A stretch of DNA of 64,000 nucleotides from Haematobia irritans (Eukaryota; Arthropoda; Insecta; Diptera; Muscidae), in contig NC_134399.1 in the NCBI RefSeq assembly GCF_050003625.1, positions 224,992,975-225,056,974 of the forward strand. The letters are read 5' to 3'. This document shows, one piece after another, positions 33,614 through 45,769 of the stretch; within the stretch, counting starts at the first letter, position 1, and every line of letters starts with the position of its first letter. The translations under genes and the position numbers were made by a program. Below the pieces are notes generated by a model. The model searched no databases. It had not been told where the DNA came from and was given only the letters and a program-made list of their open reading frames with translations.

Positions 33614-34370
33614 GGGGATCGTTTATATATAACTATAGACCGATACAGACCAATTTTGGCATGGTTGTTAGCGGCCATGTACTAGCCCAATGTACCAAAT
33701 TTCACCACGTACCAAATTTCAACCGGATCGGATGAATTTTGCTCCTCCAATAGCTCCGGAGGTCAAATCTGGGGATCGGTTTAATTGGGGGTTATATATA
33801 ATTAAGACCGGTATGGACCAATTTTGGCATGGTTGTTAGAGACCATATACTAACACCACGTACCAAATTTCAACCGGATCGGATGAATTTTGCTCTTCCA
33901 AGGGGCTCCGGAGGTCAAATCTGGGGATCGGTTTATATGGGGGCTACATATAATTATGGACCGATATGGACCAATTCCGGCATGGTTGTTAGAGATCATA
34001 TACTAACAATCATATACCAAATTTCAGCCGGATCGGATGAAATTTGCTTTTCTTAGAGGCTCTGCAAGCCAAATCTGGGGATCGGTTTATATGGGGGCTA
34101 TATATAATTATAAACCGATATGGACCAATTTTTGCATACTTGTTAAAGACTATATACTAACACCATGTACCAAATTTTAGCTGGATCGGATGAAATTTGC
34201 TTCTCTTAGAGGCTCCGCAAGACAAATCTGGGGATCGGTTTATATGGGGGCTATATATAATTATGGACCGATATGGACCAATTTTTGCATGGTTATTAGA
34301 GACCATATACTAACACCATGTAACAAATTTCAACCGGATCGGATGAAGTTTGCTCCTCCAATATTAATTG
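33614..34370 (+). repeat. tandem array, about five units of ~153 bp
   Basis: Units start with 'ggggatcggtttatatgggg' near 33614, 33771, 33923, 34077 and 34230 (spacing 157, 152, 154, 153). Each contains 'ggaccgatatggaccaattt', 'gagaccatatactaacacc', and 'accggatcggatgaa'. It is non-coding, and the short open frames in it are products of the repeat. Confidence 0.85.
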
Positions 34371-34502
34371 AATGAATTTTTTTTATTGTATATTTTTTAA
34401 AATGAATTAAAATTTTAATTGAGCTGATAAAAATTGTTTACGATATTCATTTAACAATTTGATGGAAAATTCAATAAACTTTTTAATTGATACAATATAT
34501 TA

Positions 34503-35041
34503 CCACGTATACCGATATGAAGTGAGTGTCAAGATACAAATGTCACGATGGGAAACACTTGTTGTGAACGAGCCCTTATATTATTTGCTGTGGCATCTTT
34601 GAAATATATTTATTATACATCAAGTCATTGAACAGACCACATAATATTTTTTCATCGTGTTAAAAATGTCGAGTTTTGTACCAGAAAGTGATGATTTGCG
34701 GAAATCATAATTTTTTGTTTTCATTTGAAGAAAAGTGCTGAAGAGTCGCATCGAATGCTTGTCAAGGCATATGGTGATCATGCTCCATCAGAAGCAATAT
34801 GCAAGAAATGATTCCAACGGTTCAGAAATAATGATTTTGGTGTGAGAAATGAAGAACGTGGAAGACCACCAAAAAATGTTGGAGAAGAAGAATTGCAAAC
34901 GATATTGAATGGAGAAGAAAAATGTCAAATGTTCCACAACAAACAATTTCTGACCATTTAAAAACTATGGGAAAGATCCAAAATGGTTGGAAAATGGGTA
35001 CTACATGAAAAAAAAAGCTCATTTCATACTGGTATACCTGG
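34503..35041 (+). mobile_element. internally deleted mauritiana-like mariner
   Basis: The left end 'ccacgtataccgatatgaag' and the right end (other strand) 'ccaggtataccagtatgaaa' form a TIR of about 25 bp. TA flanks are at 34501-34502 and 35042-35043. The 539-bp length is less than half of a mariner. It retains the 5' part of a transposase gene fused to the 3' inverted repeat. Confidence 0.8.
34666..35010 (+). pseudogene. 5' remnant of a mauritiana-subfamily mariner transposase
   Basis: ATG 34666 opens MSSFVPESDDLRK, the characteristic N terminus of Mos1-type mariners. Further recognisable parts across frames are KSAEESHRMLVKAYGDHAPS, FQRFRNNDFGVRNEERGRPP, and a GKWVLHE-like linker just before the 3' inverted repeat. 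In-frame stops at about 34709 and 34734, plus shifts, destroy it. The catalytic domain is entirely missing. Confidence 0.78.
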
Positions 35042-35043
35042 TA

Positions 35044-36189
35044 CTTAGTTAAACTCTAGTCAACTTTAAGTTAAACTTGTTTCAGATTTTTAATTAATTT
35101 TTTTGACTGATTCAATAATCAATTGAATTGAATTAATGTGAAAAATCAAGTAAATTTGTAATTGAAACAAACAAACAATAATCAATTAATTAATATAATT
35201 TAAGTCGTCATTTTTTAAATAATGAAAAAACATCATTGACCCATGTCCAATAGTCCATTGTTACCAACGTTGTTATAAAACTAAATCACCATCCTATCTT
35301 CCAAAGGAAGAGTGTAAATAATAAACACTAAAATATATAAACTCAACAACGAAGAGAATATTGTGAGGTTAGTTTTTGTTGCCCTTGCACTTGCAACTGT
35401 TGCTAGTTGCTATGCCATGTTGCCAATGTGCCTTCTTATTATTCCTAATTTTAAAACGGTTCCTCGACAGCGAAAATACTATAGTGTATGTGTGTGTGTG
35501 TGTGTGTAACATGGACTTTGCCTCTACAGCCCTTTATTAATTCTTAATGCATTTGGAGTGACAGCCAGCAGCTTTCGTTGCTATCCAGTAGCTGCCATCG
35601 TTATATAGAATTTGCTGGAGCCCCAGCGCTATGGTGTTTATGAATCGGGACAGCAGCAGGTCCATGCAAAAATTCTATTGGTTTATTAAGACGCCATGTA
35701 ATTATTGTTGGCTAAAACAACAACAACACCAACAATATAAACAAACATGCAATAAACACATTTTACAATGCAACGAGGTAAGATGTCTTCAATTCAAGGA
35801 AATGTGATGATTCACATAATAAATATCGGGTTATATCAAATAACAGAACCATATATCCCATACTAACACTGGCCGTTTGGTATTTGGCCCCATTAGCTAT
35901 AGTATATCAAGAACAATTTTCTAATTTGAAGTACAATGTTGTATCCAGTCGAAATTTCAGCCAGATTAGAAGGGTTATTCTTGTTTTAACAGCGTGTATA
36001 CACAGATTAAAGTATCACAATGAAGTTAAATTTTTTCAATTAATACATTGATTGATACAATGAAATCTTTAATCAAGATAGAAACATTAAGTTAATCAAG
36101 TCAATAATTGAATATTTTAAAATGTTTAATTAATAAATTAATTGATACAATTAACTTTTAATCAAACTCGGAAGACTAAGTCAATTAAA
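35044..36189. other. non-coding DNA with an AT-rich repeat and a GT microsatellite
   Basis: 35050-35210 and 36000-36189 hold M5-like 'aattaattgatacaatt' sequence. A (TG)n tract is at 35484-35507. 35380-35780 is less AT-rich and looks single-copy. No gene recognised. Confidence 0.4.
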
Positions 36190-37353
36190 ACAAGTAAATA
36201 AAGTAGAAAGTCGGTCGGGGCCGACTATGTCATTTCCTAAACCACCCCTACTGAAGTAGTGAACATAAGCATTTGTGGGGTAACTTTGGTATAGGTTTGA
36301 GCGATAAACCACATTTGCATATTTAAGAACATTAAGGGGTACATTTTTACAGGAGTTTTGTCACGAGTATAACTAATATTGAGTCCATTATTAAACAAGA
36401 AAGGAAAGTCTAAAGTCGGGCGGGGCTATATTATACCCTGCACCACTTTGTAGATCCAAATTTTCGATACCATATCACATCCGTCAAATGTGTTGGGGTC
36501 TATATATAAAGGTTTGTCCCAAATACATATATTTAAATATCACTCGATCTGGACAGAATTTGTTAGAATTCTATAAAATATATAGACTCAAAATTTGAGT
36601 CGGCTAATGCACTAGGGTGGAACACAATGTTAGTAAAAAACAAGTAAGGAAAGTATAAAGTCCGGCGGGGCCGACTATATTATACCCTGCACCACTTTGT
36701 AGATCTAAATTTTCGATACCATATCACATCCGTCAAATGTGTTGGGGGCTATATATAAAGGTTTGTCCCAAATACATACATTTAAATATCACTCGATCTG
36801 GACAGAATTTTATAGACTTCTACAAAACTATAGACTCAAAATTTAAGTCGGCTAATGCACTAGGGTGGAACACAATCTGAAGCAATTTTAAAGAAACTTC
36901 GCAAAAGTTTATTTATGATTTGTATTAGAAGTTCAGGAAAATTAGATTCATTTTTACAACTTTTCGACTAAGCAGTGGCGATTTAACAAGGAAAATGTTG
37001 GTATTTTGACCATTTTTGTCCAATTCAGAAAAACATATATATGGGAGCTATATCTAAATCCGAACCGATTTCAAACAAATTTGGCACACATAGCTATAAT
37101 GCTACTCCCCTCCCTCTACTCCCTGTGCAAAATTTCAACTAAATCGGAGCAAAACATTGGCATCTGTGGTCATATGAGTGTAAATCAGGCGAAAGCTATA
37201 TATGGTAGCTATATCTAAATCTGAACCGATTTCAAAAAAATTTGGCGCACTTGACAACACTACTAATTGTACTCCTAGTGCAAAATTTCAACCAAATTTG
37301 GGTAAAACTCTGGCTTCTGGGACCGTATTCGTTCATATCGGGCGAAAGATATA

Positions 37354-37587
37354 CACCCAGAGAAGGAATGTGATCACCTCAAACATGTTTTAAGAGCAAA
37401 ATGTGATTTTTGGACGGGGAACATGTAACATGTTTATCGCAACCATTATGTACATGATTTCGGCAATCAAGTATATGTTTTCCGAGAAAAGAACATGATT
37501 GCGACAAAAATGTTCCTTGTTCACCGTCCAAAAATAACATTTTGCTCTTGAAACATATTTGAGGTGATCATGTTCCTTCTCTGCATG
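37354..37587. mobile_element. palindromic MITE M1 inside a tandem unit
   Basis: 234 bp between TA at 37352-37353 and 37588-37589. The arms 'cacccagagaaggaatgtga' and (other strand) 'catgcagagaaggaacatga' extend about 70 bp. Excising it joins 'gggcgaaagatata' to 'tgggagctatatc', restoring the repeat unit. Confidence 0.88.
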
Positions 37588-38002
37588 TATATGGGAGCTA
37601 TATCTAAATCTGAACCGATTTCAATAAAATTTAGCACACTCGACTATAGTACTAATTGTTCTTCTTGTTCAAAATTTTAAGCAAATTAGGGTGAAACTCT
37701 GGCTTCTGGGGCCATATAAGTCCATATAGGGCGAAATATATATGGGAGCTATATCTAAATCTGAACCGATTTCTTCCAAAATCAAAAGGGCCAAAACAAA
37801 TACTTGTGCCAAATTTGAAGTCGATTGGACTAAAACTGCGACCTAGACTTAGGTTACAAAAATGTATTCACGGACAGATGGACATGACTATATCGACTCA
37901 GGAGCCCACCCTGAGCATTTTTGCCAAAGACACCATGTGTCTATCTCGTTTCTTTCTGGGTGTTGCAAACATATGCACTAACTTATAATATCCTGTTACA
38001 CA

Positions 38003-39149
38003 CACGCTGAGACGAAACATGATTGTCACAATCATATTCGAAGAGCAAAATAATATGATAGGAGCCATTTTTGCGGCGACCATGTAACATTTTCACCTGC
38101 AACCATGTTGGGTCAGTGAACATGGTTCTAAGAAAAATAAAATTGTCCTCATCTAAAATGTTATCATATTGATAAAAAGATTTTTGTTTCCATTAAAAGA
38201 CAATGGTCACGATCTAAAATGTTATGGTATTCGTCAAAAATGTTTTTCTTTCATTTAAAAGAACATGGTCACAACCTAAAATGTTTTGATCTTTATGAAA
38301 AAAAATTTTCTTGGTCGAAAAGGACGCAACTTGAGAAAAGAAAACACAAAATTAACTTTATTTATTTGTTTTTATTTATTCATAAATTAATTAATTGTTT
38401 ATTTGTATTTAAAATGTCGTGCAAGCAAACTTCACATAATTTTACACACTCTATTTTGGTTCAATTTCAACAATATGTAATCATTCCATATTTACGTCTT
38501 GCCCATCAAATGTACAAACGCAGGCATCATGTGACTGCAAATAAAAATAAATTATACCATAAGCAAAATGCATAACAAAAATCAGGTAATTTTTTTTTTC
38601 AATTACTTTCCTTTTTTGTGTTCACATAAAACCACGTGCCACTTCTGAATAAATAAATTAACACAAAACACAATAATTCCGTATTCTCCGTCCATTCCAA
38701 GAAACAATCAACACACGACAGACGCGCAAAATGAAAATCGTGTGTACCTGCTCAATGTTTTTATAAAATTATTTTAGCTGCAAACAAGTTAAAAAATCAA
38801 ATGGTCACGAAAACAATGTACAAGGTCTTTATGGTCATGTAATGGTTCTAGACATGTCTATATGTAACCTATAAAAATACTTTTTTCTCTGCAAAAAAGT
38901 AAAAAAATTGAATGGTCAGGTACATGATTTTCCCGAATATGTAATGGTCTCAAATTCTATCATTTAAATAATAGAACATGTTTGCGGCATTTGAAAACCA
39001 TTTAAATGATTATTGCCAACATATATTTTTCTCCGCTCGAAAATAATTTTTACAAAGACCAAATACATGGTTTTCGCGACAATTACACACACTAGATAAG
39101 CATTAAATGGATGCGGCAACCATGTCCAAACATGTTTTTTGTGTGCGTG
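38003..39149. mobile_element. long form of MITE M1 (about 1.15 kb)
   Basis: Homologous over its length to the insert in the LTR element's pol gene (55026-56177). The ends are 'cacgctgagacgaaacatg' and, reversed, 'cacgcacacaaaaaacatg'. Shared interior phrases are 'ttgtttatttgtatttaaaa', 'gcaagcaaacttcacata' and 'ccgtattctccgtccattcc'. The open frame at 38219-38575 is in this repeat, is not preserved in the other copy, and shows no domain. Confidence 0.8.
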
Positions 39150-39180
39150 CAGTATGGCGCAGGGTATAAAAAGAAGAAAT

Positions 39181-40712
39181 CGCTCAATTAGTGTGGGTAA
39201 TAAATCAAAATTCGGGAAAATCGGGCAATTTTATTATAAAAGAGTTACATGTAAGTCTAAATACGATCCGATACTATATAAAAATTTTAAACTTGGGTAG
39301 CATTGGTTAATAAATAAGAGTACTATGGCCAAATTTGTAAAAATCGAGCGATCTATATATATGGTACCTATATATAAATCTGAACTGATTTGGATGATAT
39401 TTTCAAAATTTGGTTGATACCACAGAGTGTGCTAAATTTGAGTAAGATCGGTTAATAAATGAGGCCATTATGGTAAAAATAACGTTATTAGGGACAAATT
39501 TTTCAAAATTGGGCGCTGTATATATATGAGAGCTATATCTAAATCTGAACCGATTTGGATGATATTTTGCAGGTTTGGTAGATATCTCAGAAGGATACTG
39601 TGTGTCAGGAGGAGATTCTGAGTCGCTCGGTATATATTTTATGCGGTCTAAAATCAATATTTCTGGTAGGCAGATTTTTTGGCAGATCAATGTTATTATG
39701 CCCTGATCACTATGTGGTTTAGGATATAAAAAGTGATGGATTTTTTGTATTTTTAACTAAAACTTAAAAACTCGAAGTTAGACAGTAATTACAAATAGTT
39801 ACGTTTTCAGTTAAAAAATTAATTGGGTTTTACATTTTTAATTGAATCAATTAAAAAATTAATTGAAATTTGCTAATGAGATAGATCATTTAATTTTTTT
39901 TTAATCAAGTATTCTTTTAATGTCCAATTAAAACTGTGATTGATACTATCATTTTCGTGATTCAAAACATTTCAATTAAAAAATTAATTGGATCAATTAA
40001 TTTCGTTATTGAATCTGAATGTTCGCACATATTTGCTCAGAAAAGAGTGTTTGGATGTTTCTTAAGGTTTTCGTATCAGCTGATAAAACAATTATCATCA
40101 AGTATCAAGAATAAGAAAAAGGAGCTTAGTGTGCATTTAAAAAAAATTGGATTCATGGCTACCCGTAACGTAACGACATCGCCATTTATCCATTGTCTCC
40201 GTTACTGGGCCAATGGGCGCTGCGTTTGTTCTCTACGGACAACAAGCGCAACCTTGATAGTCGAAAAGTGTCAAGTGAAATGTGAGGTACATTTCACTTC
40301 AATTCAACATCGAATGGGCTACTAGGAAGGGAACTAAATTAGATTTTAATTGACTTTAGTGCCCTCAGAATGTTCACTTTTTTGAGCTCATTTTCGCTTT
40401 CTGAAAACTTTGGTTAAGCTGAAGATTTGAAAAAAATGGGCAAACCCAAGCCAAAAGGGTTTCTCTCTAAACACAGAAATTAAAAATTGGGATTTTCAAT
40501 TTTCACCTTAGAAGTTTTCTTAATGCACCAGGTTAATTTCAAGTAAGTCGTTGTGTATGGAAAATGGAGAGTTCCCATCTAGATATTTTCGTCTCCTTAA
40601 TTGCCATTAAATTTCTGGAAAAAATAAAAAGGGGAAGTTCAGTTATATCGATAAGGTACCCAATTTTCGGGAGAGAAAACATCTATTTCCATTGTGAATT
40701 TTAAGTAGATTG
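39181..40712. other. repeat remnants and AT-rich DNA
   Basis: 39240-39725 is degenerate tandem-unit repeat ('gagagctatatctaaatctg', 39527). 39820-40012 is M5-like ('caattaaaaaattaattgg'). 40273-40299 is a small perfect hairpin (11-bp arms, loop 'gaggt'). The open frame over 39936-40325 spans the M5 repeat and has no recognisable domain. Confidence 0.4.
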
Positions 40713-40983
40713 GATGTAATGTGAAACGCCGTACGGACACGGCTACAAGAAGGAGGTCCCTTGTCAATGAGCGCAACATAGAATCGGGCAGAACTTTTTA
40801 TAGCCGAGTCCGAACGGCGTTCCACATTGCAGTGAAACCACTTAGAGAAGCTTTGAAACACTTGGAAATGTCACCAGCATTACTGAGATGGGATAGTCCG
40901 CCGCTTAAGAACTTTTTGGTGTTCGGTCGAAACTGGGTTTAAACCCACGACCTTGTGTATACAAGGCGGACCACTGCACCAAA
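40713..40983. repeat. two SINE fragments in opposite orientation
   Basis: 40713-40793 is a plus-strand body piece ('ctacaagaaggaggtccctt', 'agaatcgggcagaac'). 40794-40983 is a minus-strand piece with body and head, including the reversed B box 'gggtttaaacccacgacc'. They share 'cgccgt-cgga-' sequences in opposite directions and so can fold back. Confidence 0.8.
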
Positions 40984-43494
40984 TTCAACCAATCATATAA
41001 TCTCCCTCTGGGTTCACTTTAGCAAAATTTTTACCAAATTCTCTTCGATGCATTATAATTTTAACCAAACAATTTGTGATATAGCCTATAACCAACATTA
41101 TCGGCTCCTAAGCATTTTGCAGCCTTTATGAGGTGATTGCATGATAATTTTTGTTATTACCTCATTTTCTGACAAAAAATAAAAAAAATTGGAAATTCAT
41201 ATACTACCATCGAGTTATCTGCGGGAAATATGCTAACGGGAATTTGCATCGTTATTTTTAGCGACAAGTGATCCAGCGTTGCAAGGCAATGCCTTCTTTG
41301 TACATTCATCCATGATGTGCACTTAGCTTGGGTTGTTAACGTATCTAGGCGAAATGAGTGCAGGAGACACTGTCATACGTTTTTTTTTGTGTCTCTAGCC
41401 AAAATATTTGGTGTGGGATGGATGGGTGCAAAGGAATTTATCTTGACTGTTTGCTGAGTTGGTTCCTTGCAGCTTGGTTGGCTGCTTGTCTTGTCTGTCA
41501 TTCTGGGCAAAATGTTAAGCACATTGGGTTATAATCGGTGCTGGCGAATGTGTAAATATTTCGCTGGCTTTGTGTGATGGCTATAGTCAAGACTATGTGC
41601 CATTATGTCTACGTGTGTGTGTTTGTGTGTGAGCGAATGAAAGTGTCGCAGTGTTTGTATTGCAGACAATATGGCTTTTGGCTTCCTTCAGCCTTGTCTT
41701 TGAGGATTTTTTGTCTATCTTTGGTTTGGGTTTCTGCTCTTGTTAGCTGAATAGTTTTCGTTTTCGCTTATTTTGTTGATGAGTTTTTTATGTTTTCCTC
41801 CGATTTGTTGCCATTGAAAGTGACTTTGAAAATGTTTATAAAATTCCCCTCTCTCCATCTTTACATTGGCCGAAGTTACTGCGATATGACTGGGTATTGT
41901 GCGTTGATCTCTATGGGTGTGTAAGAGTATATGGATGCTTGGATGTATATGTTTGAGTTTACATGTGCCAATGAGTTTGGTTTAGATAACTCGCAGGACA
42001 CCAGAAGCCAACACTTCATAGACAACCACAAAGATCTGCACTAAGGAGAATTTCATTATGCCAGGACCAAAAGGATGTTTGTTCTGGAAGCAGCAAACGA
42101 GCAAAACTACGCAAAAAAAGAGTCACAATATTGCGATAATCGAGCTTAAAACTATTTTGTATATACTTAAAATTATCTTCGAAATATGGAGTATCTTCTT
42201 TTGGCACTAGGGTAGCAAAGACCACAAGTGTGTAAAATAAGAGTTGCCACAGTTTTACAAAGGAGAAAAATCGTTGGTATTTTTTAATTTTTTAAGTCCA
42301 CTCTTTCAAAGTTATTGATTTTTAAATTTTTTGGGGCGAATCGATTTTTTTGTCCAAATTGACTAATCGATTTTTAATGTTACTAATATGGACCTATCGA
42401 TTTTTCACAAAAACAAAGAATCGAAAAATCGAATTTGGATAGAAAGGGGAATTTTTTATGGTAAAAAAAAATTATCAAAAATTTGAAACTGATAAAGTAT
42501 TTTCAACAATCGTGAGTCGACATTTCCAAAATTTAATAAGTCGAAAAGTAATACAATCGAAGTTTACATATTTGGAAAAAGTTGGAAATTCGAAAATTTC
42601 ATTTAATCAAAAAGTCGACTTTTCGACTCTGATTTCAATCCCCAATTTAGACTTTTCGTTATTTGAAATTTAATCTCTTCAGTTTTCTCCAAGCCGACAA
42701 ATCGTTTTTTGACAAAAGTTAAAATCGAAGCTGTAAAACAGTCCAATTAAGCGCTGTACTCGTTTTTGCTTCTGAAAATCGATTTGGAAATACCTGGGAC
42801 ATATAATTAGGCAGGCTTCATCGTTCCTTTCTTTGTCTCATGGTATTTTTGCTTTTACCATCTGTGGAATATGTGTGGATTTTCCGGGTGTATTTGTATC
42901 ACGTATATGTATGTTTGTCTTGTAGTTTTCAGCTCGCAAAGAATACTGAGATACAATTAAAAAATGAGGCGACAAACCCAACGGCACTTTCATTTATTGG
43001 GAGTGCAAATGAAAAATTTGAAGTTTTTAAATCGTCCCAATTTTTGGTCAGATCATCAATCATCGATCAGAACAAATCGTATTCAGAAGGAGTATCATCT
43101 TTATAACCAAAGGGAGATCAACTCCACTACCACAATTTCCTTTTGGAATGTAGATCAACTTTCACTCCGGAGCTCTTATCTGTGTGACTGCCACTAACCA
43201 ACTGTTGTTTACACTCCGTTCAAATGACACATTCTGAAATGCTATTATGACATGAATCAATATTGCCTGACACGTACATCCCTAACTACGCCATTTGTAG
43301 TCAATCAAGGGACGATAAATGATGTTGACGAAAAAGTACAAAAAATTTATTAAAAATGTACTTTTCGAAGCCAAAAGGTGCTAAAATTACATAATATCAA
43401 AAAAGTATACGTATATTTAAATATATACCGATTTGGACATTTTTTTAGATTTTCTAAAAAAATTATTTTGAAAAAGTTTGTTTGAAGATTTTGT
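40984..43494. other. single-copy-looking DNA
   Basis: Composition at 41280-42000 is more balanced and T/G-rich, unlike the AT-rich repeats around it. This stretch includes the source of the 299-bp duplication (41455-41753). 42280-42700 is rich in 'tcgatttttt' and 'aaaatcga' words. No gene recognised. Confidence 0.45.
41455..41753 (+). repeat. 299-bp segment duplicated at 44059-44357 (source copy)
   Basis: Identical by eye to 44059-44357. It lies in otherwise single-copy-looking sequence without terminal repeats, so this is the probable parent. It includes 'gtgtgtgtgtttgtgtgtga'. No SINE- or LINE-like features are seen. Confidence 0.9.
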
Positions 43495-44058
43495 ACAAAT
43501 TTTATGTCAAAATTTTATTTCTGTAGTAAATTTTGTCCAAATTTTGTTTCTGTAGTACATTTTGTCCAAATTTTATTTCTATAGAAAATTTTGTCAAAAT
43601 TTTATTTCCATAGATTTTTTTTTTATTTTATTTCTATAGAAAATTTTGTCAACAATTTATTTCTATAAAAATTTTTGTCAACAATTTATTTCTATATTTG
43701 TCCAATTTTATTATAGAAAATTTTGTAAAAATTTTATGTCAAAATTTTATTTCTGTAGTAACTTTTGTCCAAATTTTATTCCTATAGAAATTTTTTTCAA
43801 AATTTTATTTCTATAGAAAATTTATTGAAAATTGTATTTCTATAGGAAAAATTTTATTTCTATAGACAGTTTTGTCAACAATTTATTTCTATACAAAATT
43901 TTTTCAAAATTTTATTTCTTTACAAAATTTTGAGAAAATTTTGTCAAAACTTTATTTCCATAGAAGATATTGACAAAATTTTATTTCTATACAAAATGTT
44001 GACAAAATTTTATTTCTATAGACAATTTTGTCAAACATTTATTTCAATAGAAAATTTG
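43495..44058 (+). repeat. minisatellite, ~30-bp units
   Basis: About 18 degenerate units of 'attttatttctatagaaaa' plus 'ttttgtcaaa'. Block ends and the downstream 'tctaccaaaatccagaattc' (44380) match the repeat at 32186-32540. The array is interrupted near its 3' end by the 299-bp duplicate. Confidence 0.85.
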
Positions 44059-44357
44059 TGAGTTGGTTCCTTGCAGCTTGGTTGGCTGCTTGTCTTGTCT
44101 GTCATTCTGGGCAAAATGTTAAGCACATTGGGTTATAATCGGTGCTGGCGAATGTGTAAATATTTCGCTGGCTTTGTGTGATGGCTATAGTCAAGACTAT
44201 GTGCCATTATGTCTACGTGTGTGTGTTTGTGTGTGAGCGAATGAAAGTGTCGCAGTGTTTGTATTGCAGACAATATGGCTTTTGGCTTCCTTCAGCCTTG
44301 TCTTTGAGGATTTTTTGTCTATCTTTGGTTTGGGTTTCTGCTCTTGTTAGCTGAATA
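44059..44357 (+). mobile_element. inserted 299-bp duplicate with 10-bp target duplication
   Basis: An exact-looking copy of 41455-41753 placed within the minisatellite repeat. 'aaatttgtga' is present at 44052-44061 and again at 44357-44366, while related repeats have it once. The ends overlap the donor by 2-3 bases. No poly(A) or other tail is present. Confidence 0.85.
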
Positions 44358-44366
44358 AATTTGTGA

Positions 44367-45769
44367 AGAAATACCTCTTTGCAAAATCTACCAAAATCCA
44401 GAATTCTACCAATTTACAAAACAGTAAAAAATATACCATTTGTAATAAAAGCTAAAATATTCTCATTTTGGAATATGTTTATTTCCTCAATGTCTTCAAT
44501 TGACTCAACCCTGAGTCAATCCCTCATTCAATAGTGAATCCAAATTATTAAATTTTAGTTAAAATTTCCCCAACATAGGAACAGTTTTCTTTACTTTTGT
44601 TTAAAAGTAGGGGAAAATGGCAACTCCTATTGATATAATCCCATTGGCATTGATAATCCTCTTGGGGAGGAAACGTTTGTTGCTCATTGGTACCAACTTT
44701 ATTTTGTTGTTAGGAAGACTTTTAGGGATTGCGGTTATGTTTGTTGGCATTACAGCTGACGCTTGTCTCAGAAGTCTATGTTGAACTATTTTCATATCTT
44801 GTTTTTGTTGTTATTGGAATAGCAACAAAAATTGAGTCAGTAGAAAACAGTAAGCGTACCAAAGACCAGCAGCATCAATGGACAACACCAGCAGCCGCCA
44901 TATACCATCACCAATCATCATCTTCATCAACGAGAGATGAGAGTTAATCAACCCACAGTACCATTTCACAAAACTGGAAGGTTTTTCAACCATTCGGTCT
45001 AGGGTGGTGGTGGTGTAGTATCAGCATCATTATGGGTTTGGAGGTATGTAAATTAATAAGAAACATCTTAGAATTCAAATGATTATCAGATTTATGCAGA
45101 TGAAGATCATTAAGATGCATAAGTATGGTGGACCCCAACCGGGTTCTAATTAAGTAGATTTATGTATGAGGTGGCTGGATGGCTGCCTAACTCATTGGCT
45201 AGCTGGCGTATATGTCTGAATGGTTGACTCGTGGTGGCCTGGTCCCCAAGATATATTCCTTAATACATGAGAATCTAAATAAACTTGAGTTGGAAATTGA
45301 GCTCGCCTTTAAACGTGTCTCTGTGTGTGTGTGTGTGCATGTATAATTCAAAATTTATTAATTTGATTGCGGCAGTAACTGTCAAACCACATTTGATTGT
45401 TCACCACAATCTGGGAAATTGGCCTCTTAAAAGCTCTGGAGACTTTGTTTTCATACAGACATTTGTATTTTCTCTCCTAATTGAGTTGGTTTATTTATGA
45501 ATTATCTAATTGCTTGGTCGTATATATGCATATGGTCGGACTGTCAGTCAATGCGATTAAGATTAGAAAGGTCTGAAAGGTATTTCACACTTAATCGAAA
45601 AACTACTTTCAATTAGTCTAGCCAAATAAAGACGAAACTTGGAATATTTCTTTTGTCATTAGAAATATAATGAAGTTAATAATATGAAGCTTTATAAAGA
45701 AGATGAGCGATAAGCGAAAAGTAAGTTTTTAGATCTGAATTGTAAACATGGTTGCCACTCGAGCTAAAA
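44367..45769. other. non-coding DNA with a GT tract
   Basis: 44367-44460 completes the minisatellite repeat tail. 44600-45500 looks single-copy. A (TG)n tract is at 45322-45337. A stretch at 44860-44945 rich in 'cagcagc' and 'catcatctt' gives a Ser/His/Gln-rich frame, but it is short and unsupported. Confidence 0.4.

Larger units (their letters stand above)
36190..39180 (+). repeat. composite repeat, 'cgactatattataccctgca' family
   Basis: It starts three times with 'aagtcgggcggggc'-type sequence (36205, 36410, 36655). The second and third starts are near-identical direct repeats offset by 245 bp (36395-36630 and 36640-36880). It continues with ~152-164-bp units ('gggagctatatctaaatc' at about 37041, 37205, 37594 and 37745). 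It ends 'tatggcgcagggtataaaa' at about 39155. Two M1 MITEs are inserted (37354-37587, 38003-39149). Confidence 0.75.

Noticed and set aside
33614..34370. CRISPR-like regular array
   Set aside because: About 153-bp units repeated head to tail without unique spacers, in a eukaryotic genome; ordinary tandem repeat.
38219..38575. 118-codon open frame
   Set aside because: Lies in the long M1 MITE; the homologous sequence at 55.2-55.6 kb does not keep the frame.
39936..40325. 129-codon open frame
   Set aside because: Starts inside the AT-rich M5 repeat and shows no domain.
43495..44058. Satellite centromeric array
   Set aside because: Only about 0.55 kb of degenerate ~30-bp units, and three other blocks of the same units lie in dispersed repeats.
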